A DNA stretch of 64,000 bases, taken from the NCBI RefSeq assembly GCF_003312915.1, contig NZ_CP030261.1:1054001-1118000 (forward strand), read 5' to 3'. A program made the position numbers and the translations under genes. The notes beneath the pieces were generated by a model. That model was given only the letters and a program-made list of their open reading frames with translations. It did not search any database and was not told the DNA's origin. The DNA is from Flavobacterium fluviale. Its GTDB lineage: Bacteria; Bacteroidota; Bacteroidia; Flavobacteriales; Flavobacteriaceae. This document shows positions 44,572-53,851 of the stretch, piece by piece (position 1 is the first letter of the stretch; every line of letters starts with the position of its first letter).

Positions 44572-45829
44572 AAAATAATGCGATGGCTGTTGTGAGAATG
44601 AAAAACAAAAATAATAAACTTATTTTTGGGATGATTTCGAGGAAAGAAACGTTACGTAGTAAAACGTCATAAAAAGCGTCTAATCCCCAGTTCATTGGAG
44701 AGGATTTGGCAATGATCTGCATGATTTTCGGCATGGCAAAAACGGGAACCCAAATACCGCCAATTGCCGCCAGAATAATTACGCTCGTGGCACCAAACGG
44801 AGCCGATTGTTCCTGCGTACTCGCAACGGTTCCTAATAAAATTCCGAAACCAATTGCGGCGAATCCTGAAAATAAAGCGACAACGCTCATCAAGGCTAAA
44901 TGTCCTTCAATATTTAAAGACGGAAGTCCGATAGATGGAAATAAAAATACTGCAACGGCAACCATCATATAAAACTGAATCATACAAATAATCGAGTAGG
45001 TAATGGTTTTACCAATAATCACTACTAAGTTAGAAACGGGATTGGTTCTTAATCGAATAAAAGTTCCCTGTGATTTTTCTTTTACAATATTGATCGATAA
45101 CGGAATCACGATAAAAAATATCGCAAAAAGTGTCCATGCGGGAACGTTATGCTGCACCGAATTCGGGCGAACTTCTTTGTTGTTTATTTTCGGAATAATC
45201 TCTTTAAATGAAATGAAACTTTTTTGTTCAAAATCAGTAGTTCCTTCTCCCAGTTGATTTTGAAAAGTGGTATAAATCGATTTAGTTTCGATTTGCGAAA
45301 TCATTTTGTCGATTGAACTCATGACCGCATTTTTAAAACTCATTTGAACCGCCGGATCGAAATACAGTTTTACTTCTTTTTCTTTTATGATTCGTTGAGG
45401 TTCGCTGGCTGACGTACTATCCGTCATGCCTAAACTGCTCACAATTTTTTCGACATTTTGATCAACTTTCGCTTGTAAATCAGAACTTAAATTTTCTGGA
45501 ATTACGATTGCCAATTGAAATTTTCCTTTGTAAACATTTTCTCGGGCAACATCTTCCGTAATCGTTTTGTTGTCGATTTGTGTAACTACGCTGAACAAAT
45601 TACTTTTTTCAAGATTTTCAAAAACGGTTTTAGAAACCGAACCTTTGTCATTATCAACCAATAAAATCGGAATTTTAGAATCGCTTACGGTTTTAAAAGT
45701 ACTGTCCTGAATCAATGTAACGGTAATTACCAAAACCAAAGGCATTATGAACAAAATAATCAAACCGCCTAAATCGCGTTTAAGCAGTAAAAATTCTTTT
45801 ACGATAGACATCCAAATTTTATATATCAT
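44546..45829 (-). CDS. ABC-2 type transporter permease (flexirubin cluster)
   Basis: A 427-residue protein: one N-terminal helix (about 18-40), a long extracytoplasmic domain (40-220), and five to six C-terminal helices (about 225-420) with the ABC-2 pattern (FFIVIPLSINIVKEKSQGTF). This is the lipid, antibiotic and polysaccharide exporter fold. With the ATPase before it (11-base overlap) it would move a hydrophobic product such as the resorcinol, ester or lipid partner. An alternative start lies 6 codons downstream. Confidence 0.82.
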   Translation of the reverse strand: MIYKIWMSIVKEFLLLKRDLGGLIILFIMPLVLVITVTLIQDSTFKTVSDSKIPILLVDNDKGSVSKTVFENLEKSNLFSVVTQIDNKTITEDVARENVYKGKFQLAIVIPENLSSDLQAKVDQNVEKIVSSLGMTDSTSASEPQRIIKEKEVKLYFDPAVQMSFKNAVMSSIDKMISQIETKSIYTTFQNQLGEGTTDFEQKSFISFKEIIPKINNKEVRPNSVQHNVPAWTLFAIFFIVIPLSINIVKEKSQGTFIRLRTNPVSNLVVIIGKTITYSIICMIQFYMMVAVAVFLFPSIGLPSLNIEGHLALMSVVALFSGFAAIGFGILLGTVASTQEQSAPFGATSVIILAAIGGIWVPVFAMPKIMQIIAKSSPMNWGLDAFYDVLLRNVSFLEIIPKISLLFLFFILTTAIALFYDKKKRTV

Positions 45830-46571
45830 CTCTCAGGTCTTTACCGGTTAATGAAATAAAAACGTCTTCGAGATTTCTAGCTTCTTCAACAGAATTGATT
45901 AAAGTTGAAGGAGTTCCTTTGGCGTAAATCCGGCCTCGGTCTAAAATGGCAATATTCGTGCAGAAATCTTCGGCTTCAGCCAAATGATGCGAAGTATAAA
46001 TAATAGTGGTTCCGTTTTCGTTCAACACTTTTAGATAATCTATAATGGCATTTTTAGACTGAACATCAACACCAACGGTTGGTTCATCTAAAAATAAAAC
46101 TTTCGGTTTGTGCAAAATTCCCGCAATTAAATTGACACGGCGTTTCATTCCGCCCGAAAAGGTTTCCACTCGTTTATCGGCAAATTTTAATAAACCCAAA
46201 AGGTCTAAAGTTTCGATTACTTTATCTTTTAAATCAGAACCTTTTAAGCCGTACATACTTCCAAAATAATGGAGGTTTTCGCGGGCTGTAAGAGTAGGGT
46301 ATAAGGCATATTCCTGAGGAACAACACCTATGATTTTTTTAATTTTTGATGAATGATTGGAGTAACTTAAATCGTCAATTGTAAAATGTCCCGAAGTTGG
46401 TTTAACCAATCCGCAGAGCATGGAAATTAAAGTAGTTTTTCCGGCGCCGTTTGGGCCCAGAAGGCCAAAAATTTCTCCTTCATTTATATCTAGCGAAACA
46501 TTGTTCAAAGAATACTGGTCGGCATCTTTGTACTTTTTCGAAAGGGATTCTATTTTAATTATAGGCTGCAA
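45819..46571 (-). CDS. ABC transporter ATP-binding protein (flexirubin cluster)
   Basis: A 250-residue ATPase: Walker A GPNGAGKTT near 38, signature FSGGMKRRVNL near 137, Walker B VLFLDEPTVGVD near 157 and the switch TSHHLAEAE. It matches DrrA-type exporter ATPases and pairs with the permease coded next. Confidence 0.87.
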   Translation of the reverse strand: MQPIIKIESLSKKYKDADQYSLNNVSLDINEGEIFGLLGPNGAGKTTLISMLCGLVKPTSGHFTIDDLSYSNHSSKIKKIIGVVPQEYALYPTLTARENLHYFGSMYGLKGSDLKDKVIETLDLLGLLKFADKRVETFSGGMKRRVNLIAGILHKPKVLFLDEPTVGVDVQSKNAIIDYLKVLNENGTTIIYTSHHLAEAEDFCTNIAILDRGRIYAKGTPSTLINSVEEARNLEDVFISLTGKDLRDDI

Positions 46572-46577
46572 AATATC

Positions 46578-47576
46578 TTAACTGATGGCTTTTTTTAATT
46601 TTTTAAAAAAGATTTCTTCCCTATTGGCAATGTCCAAAAGTTCATCGGCAATAGTGTTGTAAGCGTCTTCTTTGGCACTTCTGTTTTTGTAAATTCTTGA
46701 AGCTTCAACAGCAAAGTCACGCCATGAATCGCCAATTTTTGTCATTTCTTTAGAAAGATCTTTTAGTTCTTCATTATTTAAAATAACCGAAGCTTCCTGT
46801 AAAAATGCAGCATAAATAAAACGGAAACCTCCACCTCCTGTTCCAATTTCTTCCTGCATACGAACCATTTGTGCCAGATAATGATTGGCTTTTTTGGTGC
46901 CGTGTTTTATGGGCCATTTTCTAATTTGCTTTGAAACAAATTTGATGCCTCGAACACCAACAATTGGCATTGGCGCCAGCATATCGCGACAGGTATTTTT
47001 GATTCCTTTAATGATGGCACTTTTCAAATCCACGTTGGCTGGAACCTGAATAGGATAATACATTTGGCCTCGTGGTGCAAAAGCTCCTTTTGCAAAACGA
47101 ACTTTGTCTAACTCTTCGTGCGTTAAAGTGGTTACGGTTTCCATAACAGGATCGCTCACTAAATAATCGGTTTCGGTTTTTCCGTAAACGACTAAGTTGT
47201 GTGCGTTGAAATGAAAACGATATTCGTCAGGAAAATAACTTAAATTATAAACGCCGACTTGTAATCCGGTTGGGATATTATTTTTTAAATTTTCATCTAA
47301 AGCTTTATTGGCATTTGAAACTGAAGAAAATTTTTGTCTTTTTATTTTTAAATTTAAACGATTGGCAACTTTATTGAAAATTTGTCCTGGCAGAGTTCTG
47401 TAACTAATCGCCGGAGCATAATTTACTTTTATAAAAGGCAGATATACAAAGAAAAGTCCAGAGCCAATACCAAAAACCATCGGTTCGCTGATGTTTAATC
47501 CGCTGTTTTTTAGCAGATTTGACGCTACTCCATTTTCACAATGAGCAGACTGATGATGTGTGAAAGATAATTCCAT
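46578..47576 (-). CDS. BtrH_N-domain protein, possible acyltransferase (flexirubin cluster)
   Basis: A 332-residue protein starting SFTHHQSAHCENGVASNLL, the BtrH N-terminal pattern with a candidate nucleophile Cys 13. HNLVVYGKTETDYLVSDPV near 140 gives the His and Asp of a papain-like triad. BtrH moves an acyl group from an acyl carrier protein to butirosin. Here it could transfer the polyene acyl group from ACP to the dialkylresorcinol, which would form the flexirubin ester. That role is inference. Confidence 0.7.
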   Translation of the reverse strand: MELSFTHHQSAHCENGVASNLLKNSGLNISEPMVFGIGSGLFFVYLPFIKVNYAPAISYRTLPGQIFNKVANRLNLKIKRQKFSSVSNANKALDENLKNNIPTGLQVGVYNLSYFPDEYRFHFNAHNLVVYGKTETDYLVSDPVMETVTTLTHEELDKVRFAKGAFAPRGQMYYPIQVPANVDLKSAIIKGIKNTCRDMLAPMPIVGVRGIKFVSKQIRKWPIKHGTKKANHYLAQMVRMQEEIGTGGGGFRFIYAAFLQEASVILNNEELKDLSKEMTKIGDSWRDFAVEASRIYKNRSAKEDAYNTIADELLDIANREEIFFKKLKKAIS

Positions 47577-47980
47577 TATTTGGTGATGCTGTTTTTTAAT
47601 TCTTCGATTGATACTTCAAAAGTATCCGCATATTTTTTCAAGATTTTGTCGTTTAGTTTGGCAAAAACCTCAGGTTTAAAATGTCTTTTTACGCGCCATT
47701 TCCACATTCCGACATAACTGGCTAAAATTGTAAGATCCATTTTGTTGACTTCCATAAAATAAACGATCGGACTGGCTTCGCCATTTAAAACTTGTTGTTT
47801 AGCTTCAGAAATACGCTCGTTTATTTCATCGATAGAATTCGATAATGCAATTGTTTTAGGCTCCCAGCCAGTGCTTAAGGTTGTGGTGTAATTGCCATTT
47901 TCATCAGTTGCGTATAAAAGCTCTTTAACGTTGTTTTTTGTTAAGTTACTTTTATCTTGAGGTACTTTATCTTTTTCCAT
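47576..47980 (-). CDS. uncharacterised cytosolic protein of the flexirubin cluster
   Basis: A 134-residue protein without signal or membrane segment. The acidic N-terminus contains TDENGNYTTTLSTGWEPKT and the C-terminal half is helical with MWKWRVKRHFKPE. No family is recognised. Its last base is shared with the BtrH_N start, so the two are coupled and may form a complex. Confidence 0.6.
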   Translation of the reverse strand: MEKDKVPQDKSNLTKNNVKELLYATDENGNYTTTLSTGWEPKTIALSNSIDEINERISEAKQQVLNGEASPIVYFMEVNKMDLTILASYVGMWKWRVKRHFKPEVFAKLNDKILKKYADTFEVSIEELKNSITK

Positions 47981-47989
47981 AGTGCTAAT

Positions 47990-48310
47990 TTAATTTATTA
48001 GAAACATACAGATAGAAACTATACATAAACTAATTATTAAAAATCCGAGATTTGCAAAGGCTAAAATTCGCTGTTTCTTCACAAATAAATAAATCATTTC
48101 TATTAGTAATCCCAAATAAAACATTTGAGTGATTAAAAACAGAATGATAAAAAAACCTAAACCGCCATCTACATGTTTATGTCCGTTTTCGTCACAAAAT
48201 TTATGAGGATCGTAGGTAAAATGCCAAAATAAGAAAACCAAACCCAGTAAAAGAATCAAAATTCCGATTCGAGTTACTATATGTAAAATGATTTTTTTTG
48301 AATTATTCAA
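47990..48310 (-). CDS. small membrane protein of the flexirubin cluster
   Basis: A 106-residue protein with three hydrophobic segments (residues 8-26, 47-70, 80-104). A Cys/His-containing stretch (HKFCDENGHKHVDGG) lies in the first loop. No family is recognised. It overlaps the dehydratase-like gene upstream by 8 bases. Confidence 0.55.
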   Translation of the reverse strand: MNNSKKIILHIVTRIGILILLLGLVFLFWHFTYDPHKFCDENGHKHVDGGLGFFIILFLITQMFYLGLLIEMIYLFVKKQRILAFANLGFLIISLCIVSICMFLIN

Positions 48311-48770
48311 CTGAAACTGTTTTTTGAATAAACAAGTTAATTTCGCATTCTAAAAGTAACTGGTCTTCGACAGAACTTTGACAGCTCATCGTGCATAAAG
48401 TGTAATCGTCGCCGGCAAATTTTGAGACTAAATCTGCTTTGGTAATTATGGTATCGCCGACTTTTGGCAGCGAGTGAATTTTTACATTTTTTAAGGCACT
48501 GATAAAACCAATTACATTTACGTTCTCATTTTCCGTTCCGTTTTCGTCAAAAAAGTATTTTTTTCCAACAATAGAAGAACACGTCTGTGCTGTATTTTCA
48601 ATTAGACCCGCTTCAATAAAAACATTATTCTGTACAAAAATATTGTCTTCTTTTATCAAAAAAGTGGTTTCTACAAAGTTGGCATCAATATCCAAAATCA
48701 AATCTACCATAAGCATTGGTGCTCGGTGCGGCAAATAATTTTGTATGTCAACTCCAGTATTCACGATCAT
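48303..48770 (-). CDS. hotdog dehydratase-like protein, ApeP type (flexirubin cluster)
   Basis: A 155-residue hotdog protein starting with NYLPHRAPMLMVD and carrying FIEAGLIENTAQTCSSIVG near 65. The Glu of the central helix (GLIENTAQ) is kept but the HFPG His motif is replaced by NNVFIEAG. This matches the ApeP-like dehydratase-related proteins of aryl polyene clusters, which can work with a second dehydratase subunit. It is a paralogue of the gene coded before it. Confidence 0.7.
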   Translation of the reverse strand: MIVNTGVDIQNYLPHRAPMLMVDLILDIDANFVETTFLIKEDNIFVQNNVFIEAGLIENTAQTCSSIVGKKYFFDENGTENENVNVIGFISALKNVKIHSLPKVGDTIITKADLVSKFAGDDYTLCTMSCQSSVEDQLLLECEINLFIQKTVSVE

Positions 48771-48774
48771 AATA

Positions 48775-49206
48775 TTATTTTGCTAAAACAGTTTTCATCT
48801 GCCCGTTTGCAATTTCTTCATTATTTAAAGTTGTCACGATATTTACCAAAGTAATCCCTGCAAATTCCTGCAGAATGGTTACTTCAGATTGAATGGTGTC
48901 GTTAGGTTCTGGAAGTCTTTTTATTTCAATTTCTTTAATAGAACCGATGTATCCGGTTGGCGCAGTTTCATTTCTTAAAAAAAACTGATAACCAGTATGA
49001 AGTGCCACAGATTGTGCCATATGTTCTATTAAACCAGCTTCTAGAAAAGTATTGTTGTTTACGAAAATATTTTCCTGCTGAATTTTCAAACCTGAAACCA
49101 GAGAAGTTTCAGTGTAAGAATGCATAGCATCTACCATTACAAAAGGGAACTTTTGCGGTAATAAATTTTCTACAGTTTCTTTTTCTAAAAGTGCCATTGT
49201 TTCCAT
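48775..49206 (-). CDS. hotdog dehydratase-like protein, paralogue (flexirubin cluster)
   Basis: A 143-residue protein with ENLLPQKFPFVMVD and NTFLEAGLIEHMAQSVALHTG, aligned with the next gene; the HFPG motif is missing here too. The ATG directly abuts the DarB stop codon; an ATG three codons later is an alternative start. The two paralogues may form a heterodimer. Confidence 0.7.
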   Translation of the reverse strand: METMALLEKETVENLLPQKFPFVMVDAMHSYTETSLVSGLKIQQENIFVNNNTFLEAGLIEHMAQSVALHTGYQFFLRNETAPTGYIGSIKEIEIKRLPEPNDTIQSEVTILQEFAGITLVNIVTTLNNEEIANGQMKTVLAK

Positions 49207-50340
49207 TTAGCAAACTGTTAAATACGCATACGCGAAAGAAAATCTTCCGCTTTCTGGAACAGATAAAAGAATGTGATCTCCTTTTTTCAAATTTCCTGAA
49301 TTCATCAATTCTTCAAGAGCCAAGTAAATAGAGGCAGAACCTACATTACCAACTCTCGAAAGATTCATAAACCATTTATCATCGCTCATTCCGATTCCTT
49401 TTTCTGATAAACCTTTTTTCAATCCTTCCACAAAAAAGTTAGAAGAAACGTGCGGAATAAAATAAGTAATATCGTCTGATGTAACGTTGTTTTTGTCCAT
49501 CGCATCTTTCATGCTTTCGGCACCTTTTGACAAGATAAATTCGTCTAACAATTTAACGTCTTGTTTGATAGAAAAAACTGATTCGTTCAACCATTGCTCT
49601 GGTGCATAATCGCTCCATGATTTGATTTCGCCGTTTTCTAATTTATCACCTCCGGCGTACATGCAGGTTTCTAATTCGTAAGCATACGAAAAAGCTTCCA
49701 TCCATTCTATTTTTAATGAAATTGGACCTCTTGGTTTATTTTCTAAAAGAAAAGCACCAGCTCCATCAGATAACATCCAACGTAAAAAATCTTTTTTGAA
49801 AGCAATAATTGGCTGTTCTTCCAGACTTTTTAAATTGTCTGCTTCGTGATTGTATTTTTGGGCATTCAGCCAGGTTGAAACTTTTTCTGATCCTGTGCAG
49901 ATTGCATTTTTAGAATTTCCAGACCTTACCGAAAGAAAACCAAATTTAAGAGAGTTCATTCCGGCGCAGCAAACCCCTGTTGAAGAGTTTAATTCTACCG
50001 ATTTGTTTTTTAGCAGACCATGAACCATCGCAGCGTGCGAAGGCAGGAAAATATCCGGAGTTGAGGTGCCGCATGAAAGTACTTCTAAATCCTGAGGCGT
50101 AAAATTTTCGTCGAATAACGGCAAAATTGCATTTTTCGTTAATTCGGCATTGCTGTGAGTGCTTTTTCCATCTTTATCAACAGCATAATATCGGCTTGTA
50201 ATTTTATTGTTGCGCAAAATAATACGTCTTGCTTTTGAGGCAGTATCGTTGATAAGTCCTAAATAAGCTTCCATTTCATCGTTAGAAACAGCGTCATTTG
50301 GCAAATATTTTGCAGCTTTTGTAATATATACTTCAAACAT
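49207..50340 (-). CDS. darB: DarB-like beta-ketoacyl synthase III for dialkylresorcinol
   Basis: A 377-residue ketosynthase III-type enzyme. The active-site Cys lies in STGVCCAGMNSLKFG (Cys 124/125), the His in YFIPHVSSNFF and the Asn in LSRVGNVGSASIYL. In dialkylresorcinol biosynthesis DarB builds the diketide acyl unit that DarA joins with a second beta-ketoacyl chain. It follows darA by 17 bases, the known darA-darB order. Confidence 0.85.
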   Translation of the reverse strand: MFEVYITKAAKYLPNDAVSNDEMEAYLGLINDTASKARRIILRNNKITSRYYAVDKDGKSTHSNAELTKNAILPLFDENFTPQDLEVLSCGTSTPDIFLPSHAAMVHGLLKNKSVELNSSTGVCCAGMNSLKFGFLSVRSGNSKNAICTGSEKVSTWLNAQKYNHEADNLKSLEEQPIIAFKKDFLRWMLSDGAGAFLLENKPRGPISLKIEWMEAFSYAYELETCMYAGGDKLENGEIKSWSDYAPEQWLNESVFSIKQDVKLLDEFILSKGAESMKDAMDKNNVTSDDITYFIPHVSSNFFVEGLKKGLSEKGIGMSDDKWFMNLSRVGNVGSASIYLALEELMNSGNLKKGDHILLSVPESGRFSFAYAYLTVC

Positions 50341-50357
50341 AATCTAAATTTCGTCTT

Positions 50358-51260
50358 CTAAACTCCTTGATAATATTGAGTTTCCTTTTTTATAGTTTTT
50401 AACTTAAGCGGATAGGTAATAAGGTGCAATATATACACTATTGGTGAAATTAACCATATCGCAAGGAATAAATAAACATTAAATACTTTAAGAAGCTGTT
50501 TTCGGTTTTTTTGATTTTTATAAATGATATTTGACCATTTATTGAAAATTTTATTGGCTGTTTTGTCGACAGTCACTAAATACGAACTTATTTTTACAGC
50601 TCCAGCTTCGACTAATTTTGGCTGTAAATTAGCAAAATTGTTATTGTTTAAGGAATCTAATATGATTTCTCCAAACTGACTGGATTCTTGTATGTCTTTT
50701 TCTGAAACTCCTGGCAGCGGAAAAATACCGAGATACTTTTTCTTAACACCAGAAAACATCCATTCCACAATTGTTATTACGCTGATTAAATTTCCAACGC
50801 GGTCTACCAAAGCTGCGTTTCCAACTAAATCTGCATTTGCTTGTTTCAGCAGAACTTTAATTTTTTCCTGCGCCATGATCCACATGTTTCTAGAACCGCT
50901 GATTGTAACAACAGGCGTATTATTTAAAATTTTCTTGGCATCATCACTTTTCAAAAAAGAATTAATCGGAATTGAAGGCGATAAATACCAAACCTGATAA
51001 TGAAAAAGCACCAAATCAAATTTTGTGTTTAAAATTTCTTCTGGAACGGGTTTTAATGCTGTCGGAATCTGTAAAAACGATTCTGGAAAAGCATCAAAAA
51101 AAGAATCTTTATTCCACGGAAAAGGAAATGGTTTTTCTAATTGTATTTCGTGAAAAGTGAGATTTATATTCTCTGAGTTTAGAAATGGTTTTGCAATGTT
51201 TCTTGCAATAGATTCCAGTTGTCCCGACTGAGAATAATAAATTATGAGAACATTTTTCAT
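50358..51260 (-). CDS. darA: DarA-like dialkylresorcinol condensing enzyme
   Basis: A 300-residue protein with an N-terminal flavodoxin-like start (VLIIYYSQSGQLESIARNIA, with the SQSGQ loop). A DxxxFHYQVWYLSPS-type segment lies near 90, and a hydrophobic C-terminal segment (VYLFLAIWLISPIVYILHLI) near 265-285 may anchor it to the membrane. DarA joins two beta-ketoacyl units to the cyclohexenone/resorcinol ring. It is the first gene of this operon, after a -7-like element. Confidence 0.83.
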   Translation of the reverse strand: MKNVLIIYYSQSGQLESIARNIAKPFLNSENINLTFHEIQLEKPFPFPWNKDSFFDAFPESFLQIPTALKPVPEEILNTKFDLVLFHYQVWYLSPSIPINSFLKSDDAKKILNNTPVVTISGSRNMWIMAQEKIKVLLKQANADLVGNAALVDRVGNLISVITIVEWMFSGVKKKYLGIFPLPGVSEKDIQESSQFGEIILDSLNNNNFANLQPKLVEAGAVKISSYLVTVDKTANKIFNKWSNIIYKNQKNRKQLLKVFNVYLFLAIWLISPIVYILHLITYPLKLKTIKKETQYYQGV

Positions 51261-51484
51261 TTAGGTTTTTCTGCTTTGGTGGTTAGCAAAAATAGGTAAA
51301 TTTATTTAAACGAATTTTCTTATTTGATGCGCAAAGTTTTGTTTGTCGCTAATTCCTGAATTTTTTACCATTTGCAGTTAATTGGGTTTAACTTCCAAAA
51401 AATGATTTTTAGTTTTTACCAGAGATTAAAAGATTTGTAAAGATTATTTTTTAAAAAAACCTTTGCAGCTTTGAGCCTTTGCAG
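51261..51484. repeat. gap upstream of darA with GAACCTTT-family repeats
   Basis: ACCTTTGCAGCTTTG, GAGCCTTTGCAGC and GAACCTTTAAAAG words at 51466-51498 resemble the 24.98-25.06 kb inverted repeat. The rest is AT-rich, without coding frame. Confidence 0.5.
51287..51294 (-). promoter_or_regulatory. -7 promoter element (TATTTTTG) for the darA operon
   Basis: TATTTTTG on the minus strand, 26 bases before the darA ATG, matches TAnnTTTG. A TTG at the usual distance is not found, so the element is partial. Confidence 0.45.
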
Positions 51485-52369
51485 CTATGAACCTTTAAAA
51501 GCATTCCAAAAATCGAAATAATTAAACCATTGAAGCGGATATTTTTTTAGAATACTTTCAACACTTTTGACGTATTCTTTCAAAAGTGCTTTTTCGTCGC
51601 GGTGTTTTACTGCTGCTTCTCTCGCATATAAATGATAATGCAGATTGGGCTCTTTCATTACATAAACAAAAACTACAGGAACTTTAAGTCTCGAAGCAAT
51701 TAGAAAAGGACCAGCAGGGAAATTTGCTTCTTTTCCTAGTAATTTTTCTGTTAAAGATTTCGTGCCTTCGAAATAACGATCACCGGTAAAACAAACCAAT
51801 TCGTTATTGGCCAAAGCAGCATTGATCTCAAAAATATGAGACAAATCTTCTTTAATGATGATAAATTTAACGGTTGGTTTTTGGGTAACAGTTTCCAAAT
51901 AATTCTTAATGGCAGAATGTTCTAAATCTGTAGTAACTAAATTAATTTGAAAATTAAGATCAATATCTCCCAAAAAATGTTCGGCAATTTCAAAATTACC
52001 GACATGCGCGCTGATCAAAACACCGCCTTTTTTCTCGGCAAGTAATTGTTTCAGTGTTTCGATTCCGTCAAATTCGTAAGTGAATTTATTTCTTAGACCA
52101 GCCGAAATCGAAATTTTATCAATAATAGTCTGTCCAAAAGTGTAGTAACTTTTGAAAACCATTTTCTTGGATTTGAAATTGGAGTATTGCAGCCTTTCTT
52201 TAAAATAATAAAAAATGGCCTTGTTGCTTTTTCTTAGAAATAAAAAATAATAAGAAGCGACAAAATAAAGTAAGACATAAGCGGCTTTGACACCCGCTTT
52301 TTGAATCAAAAAAACGAATATTTTATAACCTAAAACTGTTCCTTTTGATTTGCCATCCCATTGACTCAT
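51485..52369 (-). CDS. LpxL/HtrB-like lysophospholipid/lipid A acyltransferase family protein (flexirubin cluster)
   Basis: A 294-residue protein with two hydrophobic segments near the N-terminus (about 10-50) and the acyltransferase signature HVGNFEIAEHFL (HX4E) near residue 118, then TGDRYFEG and FPAGPFLIASR. The family moves acyl groups from acyl-ACP to a membrane lipid. Aryl polyene clusters carry a member of this group, so it could place the polyene on a lipid. Its ATG shares one base with the ACP stop. Confidence 0.8.
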   Translation of the reverse strand: MSQWDGKSKGTVLGYKIFVFLIQKAGVKAAYVLLYFVASYYFLFLRKSNKAIFYYFKERLQYSNFKSKKMVFKSYYTFGQTIIDKISISAGLRNKFTYEFDGIETLKQLLAEKKGGVLISAHVGNFEIAEHFLGDIDLNFQINLVTTDLEHSAIKNYLETVTQKPTVKFIIIKEDLSHIFEINAALANNELVCFTGDRYFEGTKSLTEKLLGKEANFPAGPFLIASRLKVPVVFVYVMKEPNLHYHLYAREAAVKHRDEKALLKEYVKSVESILKKYPLQWFNYFDFWNAFKGS

Positions 52370-52623
52370 TAAACAGCTTTAGCTTTTAGTTTAGTTTCGA
52401 TTAGGTCATAGAAATTCTGAAAAGTAGCAATTCCAACAAAATCAGCTTCAACCAGTTTTACACCAAAATTAGATTCGATAGAAACTACTAGATCAACATA
52501 ATCTAAACTGTCTAATCCCAGTGTGTCTTTTAAATTAGCATCTGGTTCAATATCGTCATTATCTACTTCAAATTCATCAACCAAAAAACCATTAATTCTT
52601 GCTATTATCTCTTCTTTATTCAT
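52369..52623 (-). CDS. acyl carrier protein, second copy (flexirubin cluster)
   Basis: An 84-residue ACP with the attachment site LGLDSLDYVDLVVSIE (Ser 39). Its sequence differs well from the ACP at 41.2 kb, so each may serve its own enzyme set. It overlaps the ketosynthase gene by 8 bases. Confidence 0.9.
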   Translation of the reverse strand: MNKEEIIARINGFLVDEFEVDNDDIEPDANLKDTLGLDSLDYVDLVVSIESNFGVKLVEADFVGIATFQNFYDLIETKLKAKAV

Positions 52624-53851
52624 CGTTCAATTTAAACTTTTTAACCACCAACGCAGAGTTGGTTCCTCCGAAACCGAAAGAATTGGACAAAAATATGTCA
52701 AATTTTTTGTTTAACGTAGTTTTAACTAAATTTAATTTTGAAGCATCTTCATCTGGATCTTCCAAATTGATGTTTGGCGCGATAAAATCGTGCTGCATCA
52801 TTAAGGTCGAATAAATTATTTCACTGGCTCCAGCCATCCAGCATTCGTGCCCTGTCATTGATTTTGTAGAACTTACAGGGGGATTTTTTTCTCCAAATAC
52901 TTCAAAGATAGCTTTTGCTTCGTTTGCATCTCCAACAGGTGTCGAGGTTGCATGAGCGTTTATGTATTCAATATCAGAAGCATTTAATTTTGCATCTTCA
53001 AGCGCACGTTTCATTGCTGTTGCAGGTCCGTCAACGTTTGGAGTTGAAATGTGCCCGCCGTTTGATGAAAATCCGTAACCGCCTATTTCTGCAATAATAT
53101 TCGCACCTCTGGCAATTGCAGACTCATAACTTTCAAGAATTAAGGTCGCACCGCCGCCGCTTGGGATTAATCCGTCGCGATCTTTATCAAAAGGTCGTGA
53201 GGCTTTTTCGGGATCGCTTTCTCGGTTAGAAAAAACACCCAAACCATCAAAACTGCTCATCGCATATTTGTTGATTTCCTGTGCACCGCCCGTAATTACA
53301 ATGTCTTGAAAACCGCTTTTTATTAAAAAATAGGCTAATCCAATGGAATGCGAACCACTCGCGCAGGCTGCACTTACAGTAAGATTGATACCGCGAAGTT
53401 TGAAAATCGTCGAAAGATTCATTGTTACGGTAGAATTCATCGATTTAAAAATTGCTCCAGAACCAATTAAGGCTGTGTCTTTTTTTTCTCGTACAATATC
53501 TGTTGCGTCAATGATTGCTTTAGAAACACTGTCGTTTCCATACATAATACCCACTTCATGCTCATCAAAAAAAGCATCATCAATATTTGCATTTTTCAAT
53601 GCTTCTATAGTTGCCATATAAGCATATTCGGTCTCTTCACCGATGCTCATACGCTGTCTGCGAGTCAATAAATTTTTTAAATCGGCTTTCGGAACCATTC
53701 CTGTTAAAGCTGATTGGAAACCAAATTCTTTACGTTCAGAATCAAACTGAATACCAGATTTTCCTTCGTATAATGAATCTTTTACTTCGTCTAAAGAAGT
53801 TCCGATACAAGAATAAATTCCCATTCCAGTAATTACCACTCTTCTATTCAT
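52616..53851 (-). CDS. beta-ketoacyl-ACP synthase, third copy, FabB/FabF-like (flexirubin cluster)
   Basis: A 411-residue enzyme with a full triad: Cys 163 in SAACASGSHS, His 300 in NAHATSTPVGD and His 335 in TGHECWMAG. It starts RRVVITGMGIYSCIG. HATST and GHECWMAGA are closer to FabB than to the other two ketosynthases here. With ACP and acyltransferase it forms a tightly overlapping three-gene unit. Confidence 0.87.
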   Translation of the reverse strand: MNRRVVITGMGIYSCIGTSLDEVKDSLYEGKSGIQFDSERKEFGFQSALTGMVPKADLKNLLTRRQRMSIGEETEYAYMATIEALKNANIDDAFFDEHEVGIMYGNDSVSKAIIDATDIVREKKDTALIGSGAIFKSMNSTVTMNLSTIFKLRGINLTVSAACASGSHSIGLAYFLIKSGFQDIVITGGAQEINKYAMSSFDGLGVFSNRESDPEKASRPFDKDRDGLIPSGGGATLILESYESAIARGANIIAEIGGYGFSSNGGHISTPNVDGPATAMKRALEDAKLNASDIEYINAHATSTPVGDANEAKAIFEVFGEKNPPVSSTKSMTGHECWMAGASEIIYSTLMMQHDFIAPNINLEDPDEDASKLNLVKTTLNKKFDIFLSNSFGFGGTNSALVVKKFKLNDE

